This document shows, in pieces, positions 1 to 5,440 of a DNA stretch of 9,007 nt; the stretch's first letter is position 1, and each line of letters opens with the position of its first letter. The translations under genes were made by a program, and so were the position numbers. Origin of the DNA: JAUVZF01 sp964539385 (GTDB lineage: Bacteria > Planctomycetota > Phycisphaerae > FEN-1346). The notes under the pieces are model-generated. The model ran no database searches. It was not told the origin of the DNA and saw nothing but the letters and a program-made list of their open reading frames with translations. The DNA is taken from positions 1 through 9,007 of the forward strand of contig CAZIJC010000173.1 in the NCBI GenBank assembly GCA_964539385.1, read 5' to 3'.

Positions 1-84
1 ACCCGCCCCGCGCCCCCAGGCAAGCAAGAAACATGGGTACCGTCCCCAGGTTTCCAGAAACATGGGTACCGTCCCCAGGTTTCC
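1..84. repeat. Direct repeat block A: 55-bp unit plus a tandem 29-mer
   Basis: A 29-mer beginning AGAAACATGGGTACC and ending CCCCAGGTTTCC occurs at 27-55 and again, immediately adjacent and identical, at 56-84. The first copy is the right end of a 55-bp stretch (1-55) repeated exactly at 215-269. Because the block starts at base 1, it may extend beyond the window. The unit contains the palindrome GGTACC. Exact identity between copies suggests recent duplication or ongoing homogenisation. From memory, GTCCCCAGGTTT-type repeats are scattered in planctomycete and deltaproteobacterial genomes, sometimes near REP-associated (Y1) transposases. That link is inference, since no transposase is visible here. 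Confidence 0.9.
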
Positions 85-214
85 GACCTTGACGCGCGGG
101 GCCTTTCGTGTCATTATGTGGGCATGGGCCCATTCGCAGGAGTTGGCGGTTGGGAGACAATGGATTCGTGCGGCGGCTCGAAGGGCGGTTGGGCCCGTGC
201 CTGGCGCCAAACAA

Positions 215-283
215 ACCCGCCCCGCGCCCCCAGGCAAGCAAGAAACATGGGTACCGTCCCCAGGTTTCCGTCCCCAGGTTTCC
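215..283. repeat. Direct repeat block B: second 55-bp unit plus a partial copy
   Basis: Positions 215-269 repeat 1-55 without mismatch, at an offset of 214 bp, and include the third 29-mer copy at 241-269. The last 14 bases of the 29-mer (GTCCCCAGGTTTCC, 256-269) are then repeated in tandem at 270-283. The block thus ends in a truncated extra copy, as expected from slippage or unequal recombination. No protein is encoded across it with credible codon use or a ribosome binding site. Confidence 0.9.
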
Positions 284-532
284 GGGACGTGATCCTGACC
301 TTTGGGTGCTGAGGTGAGGTCAGGAATCGGGGGACGGGTCAAGGCGGCCCCGAGACCCTTGGCCAAGACGGCAGGGGGTTTTTGGGGAAACTCCCTCAGC
401 GGCAAAAGGTTGAAACCCTCTGGGAAACGCCACCCTTACCCTTTTTCCCACCACGGCGCCCCGGCCGACTTGAAGCGGCGCTCAAGCGGAGTCGGCGGTC
501 GGTCAGGGGGGTTCAGGGAACAGGCTCAAGAC

Positions 533-537
533 AGGAG
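533..537 (+). promoter_or_regulatory. Ribosome binding site fixing the esterase start
   Basis: AGGAG lies seven bases upstream of the ATG at 545. The frame stays open back to 302, but that earlier start has no comparable site and would put a basic, low-complexity stretch ahead of an obvious signal peptide. This site therefore decides the start. Confidence 0.8.
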
Positions 538-544
538 ACGAGCC

Positions 545-1834
545 ATGACCCGGAGTATCCGAATCGCAATCGTATCGGCTCTCATTGCGCTGGCAATGGC
601 AGCCCAGGTCCCTTCTGTCGCCGCCAGGGACGTTCCGGCTCAGTTGCCCGATCCGGACGGCAAGCCGGCGGACATGAGCAAACCCGTGCAGGTTTACATT
701 CTGCTGGGCCAGTCCAACATGCTGGGTGCTGGTAAAGTTGCCGGAGACAGGGAAGGAACCCTTGAGCATGCGGTGAAAGCCAAAAAGAAATACCCATACC
801 TTGTGGATGACGCCGGCAATTGGACCGAGCGGAAGGATGTCCGCAATGTGCGTGTCGCGGGAACCGGCACACGAACGACGCGGCTGTGCCTCAACCAATG
901 GATGACCATCACGGGAAACATCGGCCCGGAGTACGGAATCGGGCACTATGTGGGGCATGTCACGGATGCGCCCGTAATGATCCTCAAAAGCTGCACCGGC
1001 AACCGCAGCCTCGGTTGGGACCTGCTCCCGCCGGGCAGCGAGCGCTACGAGGTCGAAGAGAAGGGCAAGACCATGGTCTACGCGGGCTATAAGGATTCGC
1101 CGGCCAAATGGGAAAAAGGCACGGAGCCGAAGAAGATCGGCTGGTACGCCGGCATGCAGTACGACGGCGACGTCGCCCGTGCCAAGACGGTGCTTGCGGA
1201 ACTCGACAAGTATTACCCCGGGGCGAAGAAGTACGAGGTCGCGGGGTTCTTCTTCTGGCAGGGCGACAAGGATCGCTACAATGCCGCACATGCCGGCCGC
1301 TACGAGCAGAATCTCGTCCACTTCATCAAGCAGTTGCGCAAGGACTTCAATGCTCCCAGCGCGAAGTTCGTCTGTGCCACCCTTGGCCAAACCAAGAAGA
1401 ACGCCGGGGGGAATGAGGGAAAGATACTCCAGGCCCAACTCGCGGTTGACGGCAGAAGCGGCAAGTATCCGGAGTTCAAGGGCAATGTGGCCTCTGTCTA
1501 TTCCAATCCGTTCTGTCATGGCGGCGCCTCCAACAGCCATTACGGCGGCAACGCTGAAACCTATATGGACACCGGCGAAGCCATGGGCCGGGCCATGGCG
1601 CAACCGCTGAACCAGCCGAAGGCGGGTGCGTCGGCAGCGCCTCCCGTCGATGACAAGAAGGCCAAGATCCTCGAACAGAACCTGACGCGCCGGCTCACGC
1701 TGGCAAAGAACTACCTGAAGAGCGGCAGCATGACGAACGCGCGGCGGATCCTCTCAGACCTTGCCAAGAAGTGGCCCGACACGCCGCAGGGCCAGGAGGC
1801 GGCTCAACTGCTCAAGGCGGCCACCGGCAACTAA
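545..1834 (+). CDS. Secreted sialate O-acetylesterase-like (SASA domain) carbohydrate esterase
   Basis: The product is 429 aa and predicted to be exported. It has a Sec-type signal peptide (basic MTRSIR, hydrophobic core about 7-20, likely cleavage after VAA at 25-27). The catalytic domain belongs to the SASA/carbohydrate esterase family of SGNH-like hydrolases, which remove acetyl groups from sugars. The nucleophile motif is GQSNM at 55-59, with Ser57 as catalytic serine. A WQGDKD block follows at 238-243, where the family usually has WHQGE. The C-terminal catalytic histidine is probably His332, in SHYGGNAETY, followed by the characteristic GEAMGRAM (344-351). After a Pro/Ala linker (354-370), a helical tail (372-429) resembles a single TPR-like hairpin with WPDTPQG, possibly for protein contact. 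The start is set by AGGAG seven bases upstream. It appears to be a single-gene unit. The family call is firm; the substrate is unknown and need not be sialic acid. Confidence 0.88.
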   Translation: MTRSIRIAIVSALIALAMAAQVPSVAARDVPAQLPDPDGKPADMSKPVQVYILLGQSNMLGAGKVAGDREGTLEHAVKAKKKYPYLVDDAGNWTERKDVRNVRVAGTGTRTTRLCLNQWMTITGNIGPEYGIGHYVGHVTDAPVMILKSCTGNRSLGWDLLPPGSERYEVEEKGKTMVYAGYKDSPAKWEKGTEPKKIGWYAGMQYDGDVARAKTVLAELDKYYPGAKKYEVAGFFFWQGDKDRYNAAHAGRYEQNLVHFIKQLRKDFNAPSAKFVCATLGQTKKNAGGNEGKILQAQLAVDGRSGKYPEFKGNVASVYSNPFCHGGASNSHYGGNAETYMDTGEAMGRAMAQPLNQPKAGASAAPPVDDKKAKILEQNLTRRLTLAKNYLKSGSMTNARRILSDLAKKWPDTPQGQEAAQLLKAATGN

Positions 1835-1901
1835 ACCCGTCGCACGACCATCGCCACAGACGCTGGGCCGACCACCGCGAGCGTGGCCGGCTCGGGCACG
1901 C

Positions 1902-1958
1902 GTCGAGAAGTCTCCGGCCAACCAAGGCGACCACTACAGCCGCAACGCCGAGACGTAG
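1902..1958 (+). pseudogene. Vestige of a second SASA-type esterase C-terminus
   Basis: Read from 1902, the frame gives VEKSPANQGDHYSRNAET followed by TAG at 1956. The HYxxNAET core matches the catalytic-histidine motif of the intact esterase just upstream (SHYGGNAETY around His332). It also resembles the QGxHYxRNAETY form I recall from other family members. The frame stops where Tyr is expected. The stop is followed by GGCGAA (Gly-Glu in one frame), as in the family's downstream GEAMG, which would fit a small deletion creating the stop. The rest of a second domain is not recognisable. It is most simply the end of a decayed tandem duplicate, but a 9-10 residue match in GC-rich DNA could be chance. 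Confidence 0.4.
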
Positions 1959-2055
1959 GCGAATTCACATCCCAAGACCACCCATAGCGACGCCAAACCG
2001 TTGAGGTCGAACGGCTCCCGCCAGCCTGCCCACCGGCCTGTTATTCGTTGCTTTT

Positions 2056-2076
2056 CAATCCGAAATCCGCAATGCG
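2056..2076. repeat. Three tandem near-copies of a 7-mer
   Basis: CAATCCG, AAATCCG and CAATGCG lie head to tail. This is a short tandem array in otherwise GC-rich spacer. Similar AATCCG-type runs are, as I recall, common in planctomycete intergenic DNA. No function is assigned. Confidence 0.55.
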
Positions 2077-2093
2077 CGCTCCGTTTTCGGCCC

Positions 2094-2115
2094 GATTGTT
2101 AGAATTCTAACAATC
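2094..2115. repeat. 22-bp perfect palindrome
   Basis: The left half GATTGTTAGAA is followed directly by its exact reverse complement, with the centre between 2104 and 2105 (core GAATTC). A perfect 22-bp dyad is unlikely by chance and looks like a dimeric protein binding site or the arm of a cruciform. It is not placed as an operator for either neighbouring gene, since both end toward it. Confidence 0.85.
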
Positions 2116-2135
2116 TCCCGACCCCTCCCTCGATT

Positions 2136-2153
2136 TTGTTAGAACTCTAACAA
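2136..2153. repeat. Second copy of the palindrome, 18 bp with one central mismatch
   Basis: TTGTTAGAACTCTAACAA is the inner 18 bp of the 2094-2115 palindrome, with a single T-to-C change at its centre. All eight outer base pairs of the dyad are preserved. The two centres are exactly 40 bp apart, a little under four helical turns. Conservation of the outer pairs while the centre varies is what a binding site for a dimer would show. Confidence 0.8.
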
Positions 2154-2227
2154 CTTTTCGGCCCCTTCGCGGCCGCGCGCGCCGGCTGCCATTTTGGCAT
2201 AGTGACTTACGTCAATTTTGCCCCCTC

Positions 2228-2306
2228 AAAAACCCCTCAAAAACGGAACAAAACCGAACAAAAACGGACCAAAACGGACACCAAAATCGCAAAAACCGAT
2301 CAAAAA
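2228..2306. other. Eight helically phased A-tracts, probably intrinsically bent DNA
   Basis: Runs of four or five A begin at 2228, 2239, 2250, 2260, 2271, 2283, 2291 and 2302. The spacings are 11, 11, 10, 11, 12, 8 and 11, a mean of about 10.6 bp, matching the DNA helical repeat. A-tracts phased this way are the classical cause of intrinsic curvature. The tracts are separated by CGGAAC- or CCGAAC-like linkers, so the array also looks like a degenerate tandem repeat of roughly 10-11 bp. Whether it bends a recombination site or hosts a nucleoid protein is unknown. Confidence 0.75.
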
Positions 2307-2339
2307 CCAGCGCGTTTTGCCTTACCTATCTTAACATTC

Positions 2340-2358
2340 GAGGGGCAAATCGCCCCTC
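2340..2358. repeat. Hairpin with 7-bp stem inside the inverted-repeat segment
   Basis: GAGGGGC and GCCCCTC flank the five-base loop AAATC and pair perfectly. No T-run follows on + and none follows directly on -, so a rho-independent terminator is not supported. It may be a structural feature of the element. Confidence 0.7.
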
Positions 2359-2487
2359 ACGGGCCAGAAACGGGGTTCCGAGCCAAAAAAAGCGCGCATT
2401 TCGGGGTTTCGGCAACCTCAAAATTGACGTAAGTGTTATGGAGCGAGCGGCATGTAAACGGGCCGGCAGATCGCCTCGCTGCGCCCA

Positions 2488-3882
2488 TCACCCCCGCAAG
2501 TCGAACGCCGCCGGCCCTGGCCGCGTGAGGAAGAACGAGGCGTTCGCCGCGTCCGCCGGATACGCCTCGCGGTATCTCGCCGCCCAGTTTTCCAGAAACG
2601 GGGCCGCCTCGTCGCCGCGAACCATCGCCCACACGCTGCCGCCGAACCCTGCCCCGAAGGCCGATGCGGCCGCCGCACCCAACTCGCGGGCACTTCGGGC
2701 CAGGAAAACGGTCTGCGGAATCTGGTTCCCGAGAAGCGTTTCGGCCAGGTACTGCGAACGATCCACCTGGCGGCCAAACTCGGCCAGGTCGCCGGCAACC
2801 AACGCGTCGCCTGCCGCAGGGACGATCTCGACGCTCTCGGCCCAAAAGTGCTCGAACCGCCCGTCGAGTTCCTCCCACGGAAACGGCCCGCCCGCCGGCG
2901 GCGCCGCGACGACCTCACGCATGCGGGGGAGTGTTTCAGCGATGTCGGAACTCGCGAGAGCGTCGGCGATGGTCGCGTCGCTGCGGCCGGTGGCGTCGCG
3001 CCAGGCCGCCGCCACGGCCGACGCCAGCCGCGAGGACCGATTGTACCGCTCCATGGCCCCTGCGGTCTTTTCCGCCGCAACGCCGCTCGAAGCGATGGCA
3101 AAGGTGTAGGCGGCAGGCAGCGGAATCGTACGCTGCGGCCGCGTGGGGCAGTACGCGTACTGGCTCAGCATCCCGGGCCGGCAGCAGAGCATGGCAGTAT
3201 GGTCCTCGCTGCCGCCGAACGTGCCGACGCCCTTGTCGCCCGTCAGGCTGCCGAACGTCTGCCCGTTCTCGACGGCGCCGAGGTAATCGGCGAGCGATTC
3301 GGGCGCACGGAGGTTCTCGCGGTACTCGGCTCGCTCGTCGAGCCGGTTGATGGCCGCGAGCGCCAGGTAGAACGCGACCACCAGTGCGCTGGAACTGCTC
3401 ATCCCCGCTGCGACGGGCAGGTCGCCGGCAAACGCCACGTCCGCCCCGCACAGGCGGCCCGTGAAGTTGCGAGCCAGGCGCCGAGCCACGGTCATCGGGT
3501 AGTTCGACCAGTGGCCGACGGTCGGCGCGAGGTCGCCCGAGAAGGCGAACTCGCACGCGTCGTCCAAATCCATCGCAACGGCGCGGACGGTCGCGTCGTC
3601 GCGGCCCGCAGCAACGAGGCAGAGCCCGCGCTCGGGCGCCGCCACCAGGCTGCTGCCGCCCGCGTAATCCGTATGCTTGCCGAGGACCTCGATGCGGCCG
3701 GGGACGAACAGCGCCCGCGCCGCAGCGTCCGGCTTCACACCGGCACGCTGGAGCGCCCGGGCACACCGGTCGAACCGTTCGGCTTTGGCGGCGGCCGCCT
3801 CTCCGGCAAGCCCCCGCGCAGCAAGGCCGTCGATCATGGCGGACCGCTCCGTCAGGCGCCGAAGCCGCAGACTACCGCTCAC
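2488..3882 (-). CDS. GHMP kinase of the galactokinase family
   Basis: The product is 464 aa and cytoplasmic, with no signal peptide; it should transfer phosphate from ATP to a sugar. All three GHMP motifs are present: PGRIEVLGKHTDYAGG (61-76), the phosphate-binding loop VAAGMSSSSALV (157-168) and GAGFGGS (410-416). The residues matching human GALK1 Arg37, His44, Asp46, Asp186 and Tyr236 are Arg63, His70, Asp72, Asp227 and Tyr280. The Glu43 equivalent is Lys69, so the signature reads GKHTDY rather than GEHTDY. The protein is also longer than typical bacterial galactokinases (about 380-390 aa), with an N-terminal extension and extra sequence at about 181-222. The start is GTG, preceded by GAGGTG, 15 nt after the oxidoreductase stop; an ATG at 3837 is an alternative. 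Kinase activity is likely, but galactose as substrate is uncertain, so no symbol is given. Confidence 0.85.
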   Translation of the reverse strand: MSGSLRLRRLTERSAMIDGLAARGLAGEAAAAKAERFDRCARALQRAGVKPDAAARALFVPGRIEVLGKHTDYAGGSSLVAAPERGLCLVAAGRDDATVRAVAMDLDDACEFAFSGDLAPTVGHWSNYPMTVARRLARNFTGRLCGADVAFAGDLPVAAGMSSSSALVVAFYLALAAINRLDERAEYRENLRAPESLADYLGAVENGQTFGSLTGDKGVGTFGGSEDHTAMLCCRPGMLSQYAYCPTRPQRTIPLPAAYTFAIASSGVAAEKTAGAMERYNRSSRLASAVAAAWRDATGRSDATIADALASSDIAETLPRMREVVAAPPAGGPFPWEELDGRFEHFWAESVEIVPAAGDALVAGDLAEFGRQVDRSQYLAETLLGNQIPQTVFLARSARELGAAAASAFGAGFGGSVWAMVRGDEAAPFLENWAARYREAYPADAANASFFLTRPGPAAFDLRG

Positions 3883-3897
3883 GCGCTCACCTCACGG

Positions 3898-5211
3898 TTA
3901 CCCCAGTGTCCACGGTTTGCGGTAGGTCGGCGTGAAGGCACGGTTGGCCTCGTCGTCGCCGACGGCCGTCTCGGTCTTCGGGTCGAACTGGATGGAGCGG
4001 CCAAGTTTGAGCGACAGGTTCGCCAGGCAACACGGCACGTTAACCCTGTGGTGGTAGAAGACGTTACAGGACGGCTGCTTGCGGCTCTTGATGCAATCGA
4101 TCCACTCTCGGTAATGGCCTTTGGAGCGCGGCAGGGTCTTGTCGGGGAGTTGGAGTTCGGCCTTCGGGTCGTCTTCGGGCACGATCGTGAAGGTGCTGTA
4201 GTTGCAGAAGAGCGTGGCCTGTTCGCCGTGGAAGTAGATGCCAAGGCGGCGTTTGCGTCGGCCCGTGCCGTGGAAGTCCCATCCGTAAGAGTTCGTCAGG
4301 TTCATCATGTGGGTCATCGTCAGTGCGGGATACTGCCAGAGGACCTCCTGGAGGTCCGGGCAGTCGCCGCCGTCTTCCAGGACGAACCGTCCGCCGCTGC
4401 AACTCGTTTGCGTCGGCAGGCCCAGATTGAGTGCCCAGATGGGCAGGTCGATGATGTGGGGGGCCATGCCGGGCAGCCACCCGCCGCTGAAGGCCATGAA
4501 CGAGCAGTGATGGTACGCCCCCTTCGTGATGAGCGGATTGTACGGTCGCGTCGGCGCCGGGCCGACCCACATGTCCCAGTCCAGAAAATCGGGCGGCGGG
4601 CAGTCCTTGGCCGTGCCGATGCCCTTGTGCGTCTGGTCGAGTTTCATAAACGTCCGGACGCAGTTGACATGGCCGAGGATGCCGGAGCGGACGATCTCGA
4701 CAACGCGCGTGTAGTTGTCGCCCGCGTGAATCTGCGTGCCGACCTGCGAGATGCGGTCGTGGTCCTTGACGGCCTTGCAGACGGCCCGGCTCTCGCCGAC
4801 CGTCTGCGTCATGGGCTTCTCGATGAACACGTCCTTGCCCGCCTTGCAGACGGCGACGGCGACGATGGCGTGCCAGTGCGGCGGGGGAGCGACCACGACG
4901 GCATCAAGGTCTTTGTGCTCAAGCAACTTGCGGAAGTCGCGGTAGCCGGTGGCCGAGCCCTTGGTGCTCTTGACCGCGCCGTCGAGTTTCCGCTGATTGA
5001 CGTCGCAGATGGCCGTAACGCGGACGTCCGGGAAGGCGAGATAGCGCCGCAGGTGTCCGCCGCCCATCGGCCCGACGCCGACGAAGCCGAGATTCACCTT
5101 TTCGCTGGGCGCGGCGCGGGCGCGGCCGCCGAGAACACCGGCCGCCAAGCCGATGCCGGTAGCCGTACCGGACGCCCTGAGAAACGTGCGACGCGTAACT
5201 TTCCTGTCCAT
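3898..5211 (-). CDS. TAT-exported Gfo/Idh/MocA family oxidoreductase
   Basis: The product is 437 aa. An N-terminal twin-arginine signal (RRTFLRA from Arg7, hydrophobic stretch about 16-27, likely cleavage near ARA-A at 31-34) predicts export in folded form. Next come a Rossmann dinucleotide-binding motif, GVGPMG (45-50), an acidic strand end at ICD (68-70), the PHWHA segment (111-115) and the family signature EKPM (131-134) with Lys132 as probable catalytic lysine. The C-terminal half is the usual alpha/beta substrate domain, with GMAPHIIDLP carrying a likely catalytic histidine. The family oxidises or reduces sugars and related polyols with NAD(P). Export implies a tightly held cofactor, as in Zymomonas glucose-fructose oxidoreductase. 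The start ATG has AGGAG seven bases upstream. It heads an operon with the downstream GHMP kinase (15-nt gap). The family is certain; the substrate is unknown. Confidence 0.9.
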   Translation of the reverse strand: MDRKVTRRTFLRASGTATGIGLAAGVLGGRARAAPSEKVNLGFVGVGPMGGGHLRRYLAFPDVRVTAICDVNQRKLDGAVKSTKGSATGYRDFRKLLEHKDLDAVVVAPPPHWHAIVAVAVCKAGKDVFIEKPMTQTVGESRAVCKAVKDHDRISQVGTQIHAGDNYTRVVEIVRSGILGHVNCVRTFMKLDQTHKGIGTAKDCPPPDFLDWDMWVGPAPTRPYNPLITKGAYHHCSFMAFSGGWLPGMAPHIIDLPIWALNLGLPTQTSCSGGRFVLEDGGDCPDLQEVLWQYPALTMTHMMNLTNSYGWDFHGTGRRKRRLGIYFHGEQATLFCNYSTFTIVPEDDPKAELQLPDKTLPRSKGHYREWIDCIKSRKQPSCNVFYHHRVNVPCCLANLSLKLGRSIQFDPKTETAVGDDEANRAFTPTYRKPWTLG

Positions 5212-5291
5212 GGCGTATCTCCTCTCAAGCCGCCTGCCACTGGATCGGCGCAGGCAGACACCCCGGCACATCGAAAAGCCTCCGGCCGGCG

Positions 5292-5321
5292 ACGATAGCA
5301 GAATCGGCCGACGAATGCGAA
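5292..5321 (-). promoter_or_regulatory. Possible promoter for the oxidoreductase-kinase operon
   Basis: On the reverse strand, TTCGCA (5316-5321) and TATCGT (5292-5297) are 18 bp apart. This would place transcription about 75 nt before the start codon at 5211. Both boxes are weak matches to sigma70 consensus. It is the best candidate I see in the divergent spacer, no more. Confidence 0.3.
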
Positions 5322-5378
5322 CGGTTCCTCCGAACTCGGAACAACCATGGCAGGCGTCGCGGATTTCCAGCGTCAGGC

Positions 5379-5406
5379 TTGACCCTTTCGGGCCGCGCGG
5401 TATAGT
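5379..5406 (+). promoter_or_regulatory. Sigma70-like promoter for the unknown protein-sulfatase operon
   Basis: TTGACC at 5379-5384 and TATAGT at 5401-5406, each one base from consensus, are separated by 16 bp. Transcription would begin near 5413, giving a leader of about 28 nt. It lies in the divergent spacer facing away from the oxidoreductase. Its position also argues against any start codon upstream of about 5410 for the following gene. Confidence 0.65.
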
Positions 5407-5427
5407 GGTGATCGAGAAATCCCGTCC

Positions 5428-5432
5428 AAGGG
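5428..5432 (+). promoter_or_regulatory. Ribosome binding site fixing the start at 5441
   Basis: AAGGG lies eight bases upstream of the GTG at 5441 and downstream of the promoter at 5379-5406. The frame is open further upstream to 5153, but earlier starts would fall inside or before the promoter and overlap the divergent oxidoreductase gene. Confidence 0.5.
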
Positions 5433-5440
5433 CATCTACG

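Larger units (their letters stand above)
1..544. other. Gene-free region left of the esterase gene
   Basis: No convincing gene is present here. Short open frames exist on + but are arginine- and proline-rich, run through the direct repeats and lack ribosome binding sites. The left half (1-283) is dominated by direct repeats described separately. Positions 85-214 separate the two repeat blocks and hold only a 10-bp palindrome, ATGGGCCCAT, at 124-133. Positions 284-544 are the upstream region of the esterase gene. I found no good promoter there: TTGAAA at 410-415 pairs only with TTACCC at 436-441, across an unfavourable 20-nt spacer. The transcription start of the esterase is therefore unassigned. 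Confidence 0.7.
2205..2434. repeat. 230-bp segment bounded by perfect 16-bp inverted repeats (MITE-like)
   Basis: ACTTACGTCAATTTTG at 2205-2220 recurs as its exact reverse complement at 2419-2434. Just outside, both sides carry CATA at slightly different spacing (2199-2202 on +, complement at 2437-2440), so the symmetry may extend imperfectly. The interior is A-rich on + and lower in GC than its surroundings. It contains helically phased A-tracts and a hairpin. Size, terminal inverted repeats, lack of a transposase and location between convergent genes fit a non-autonomous mobile element, but I see no clear target-site duplication. Alternatives are a structural element or a small RNA locus. 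A GTG-initiated frame spans it on + but has no ribosome binding site. Confidence 0.65.
1835..2487. other. 653-bp gap between convergent genes, rich in repeats
   Basis: This gap lies between the 3' ends of the esterase (+) and the kinase (-), so its dyads are not upstream of any visible gene. In order it holds a short esterase-like vestige (1902-1958), a tandem 7-mer (2056-2076), a 22-bp perfect palindrome (2094-2115), a near-identical 18-bp palindrome (2136-2153), and an inverted-repeat-bounded segment (2205-2434) with phased A-tracts and a hairpin. No gene with a credible ribosome binding site was found on either strand. No classical terminator (GC stem plus T-run) is obvious for either flanking gene. 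Confidence 0.75.

Noticed and set aside
1..283. A CRISPR array
   Set aside because: There are only three full repeats. Two abut with no spacer and the third is about 156 bp away, so there is no regular repeat-spacer pattern and no cas gene.
410..441. A promoter for the esterase (TTGAAA, TTACCC)
   Set aside because: The 20-nt spacer is outside the usual 16-18 and the -10 box matches poorly.
302..544. An upstream extension of the esterase frame starting at 302
   Set aside because: It would place about 81 basic, low-complexity residues before a normal signal peptide. AGGAG upstream of 545 explains the start better.
503..1603. A 366-codon open frame on - opposite the esterase
   Set aside because: It is antisense to the SASA esterase; no motif and no credible ribosome binding site was seen.
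2202..2432. A 76-codon GTG-initiated frame spanning the inverted-repeat element
   Set aside because: The Lys/Thr/Gln-rich peptide merely reads the phased A-tracts; it has no ribosome binding site, and both its ends lie within the inverted repeats.
3190..3230. A frameshift or pseudogene in the kinase because of its unusual length
   Set aside because: All three GHMP motifs and the catalytic residues lie in order in one uninterrupted frame, so the extra length is insertion, not damage.
2848..5298. An 816-codon open frame on + through the kinase and oxidoreductase region
   Set aside because: It is antisense to two clearly recognisable genes with motifs and ribosome binding sites. Its translation is arginine-rich with no domain signature, a by-product of high GC at third positions.
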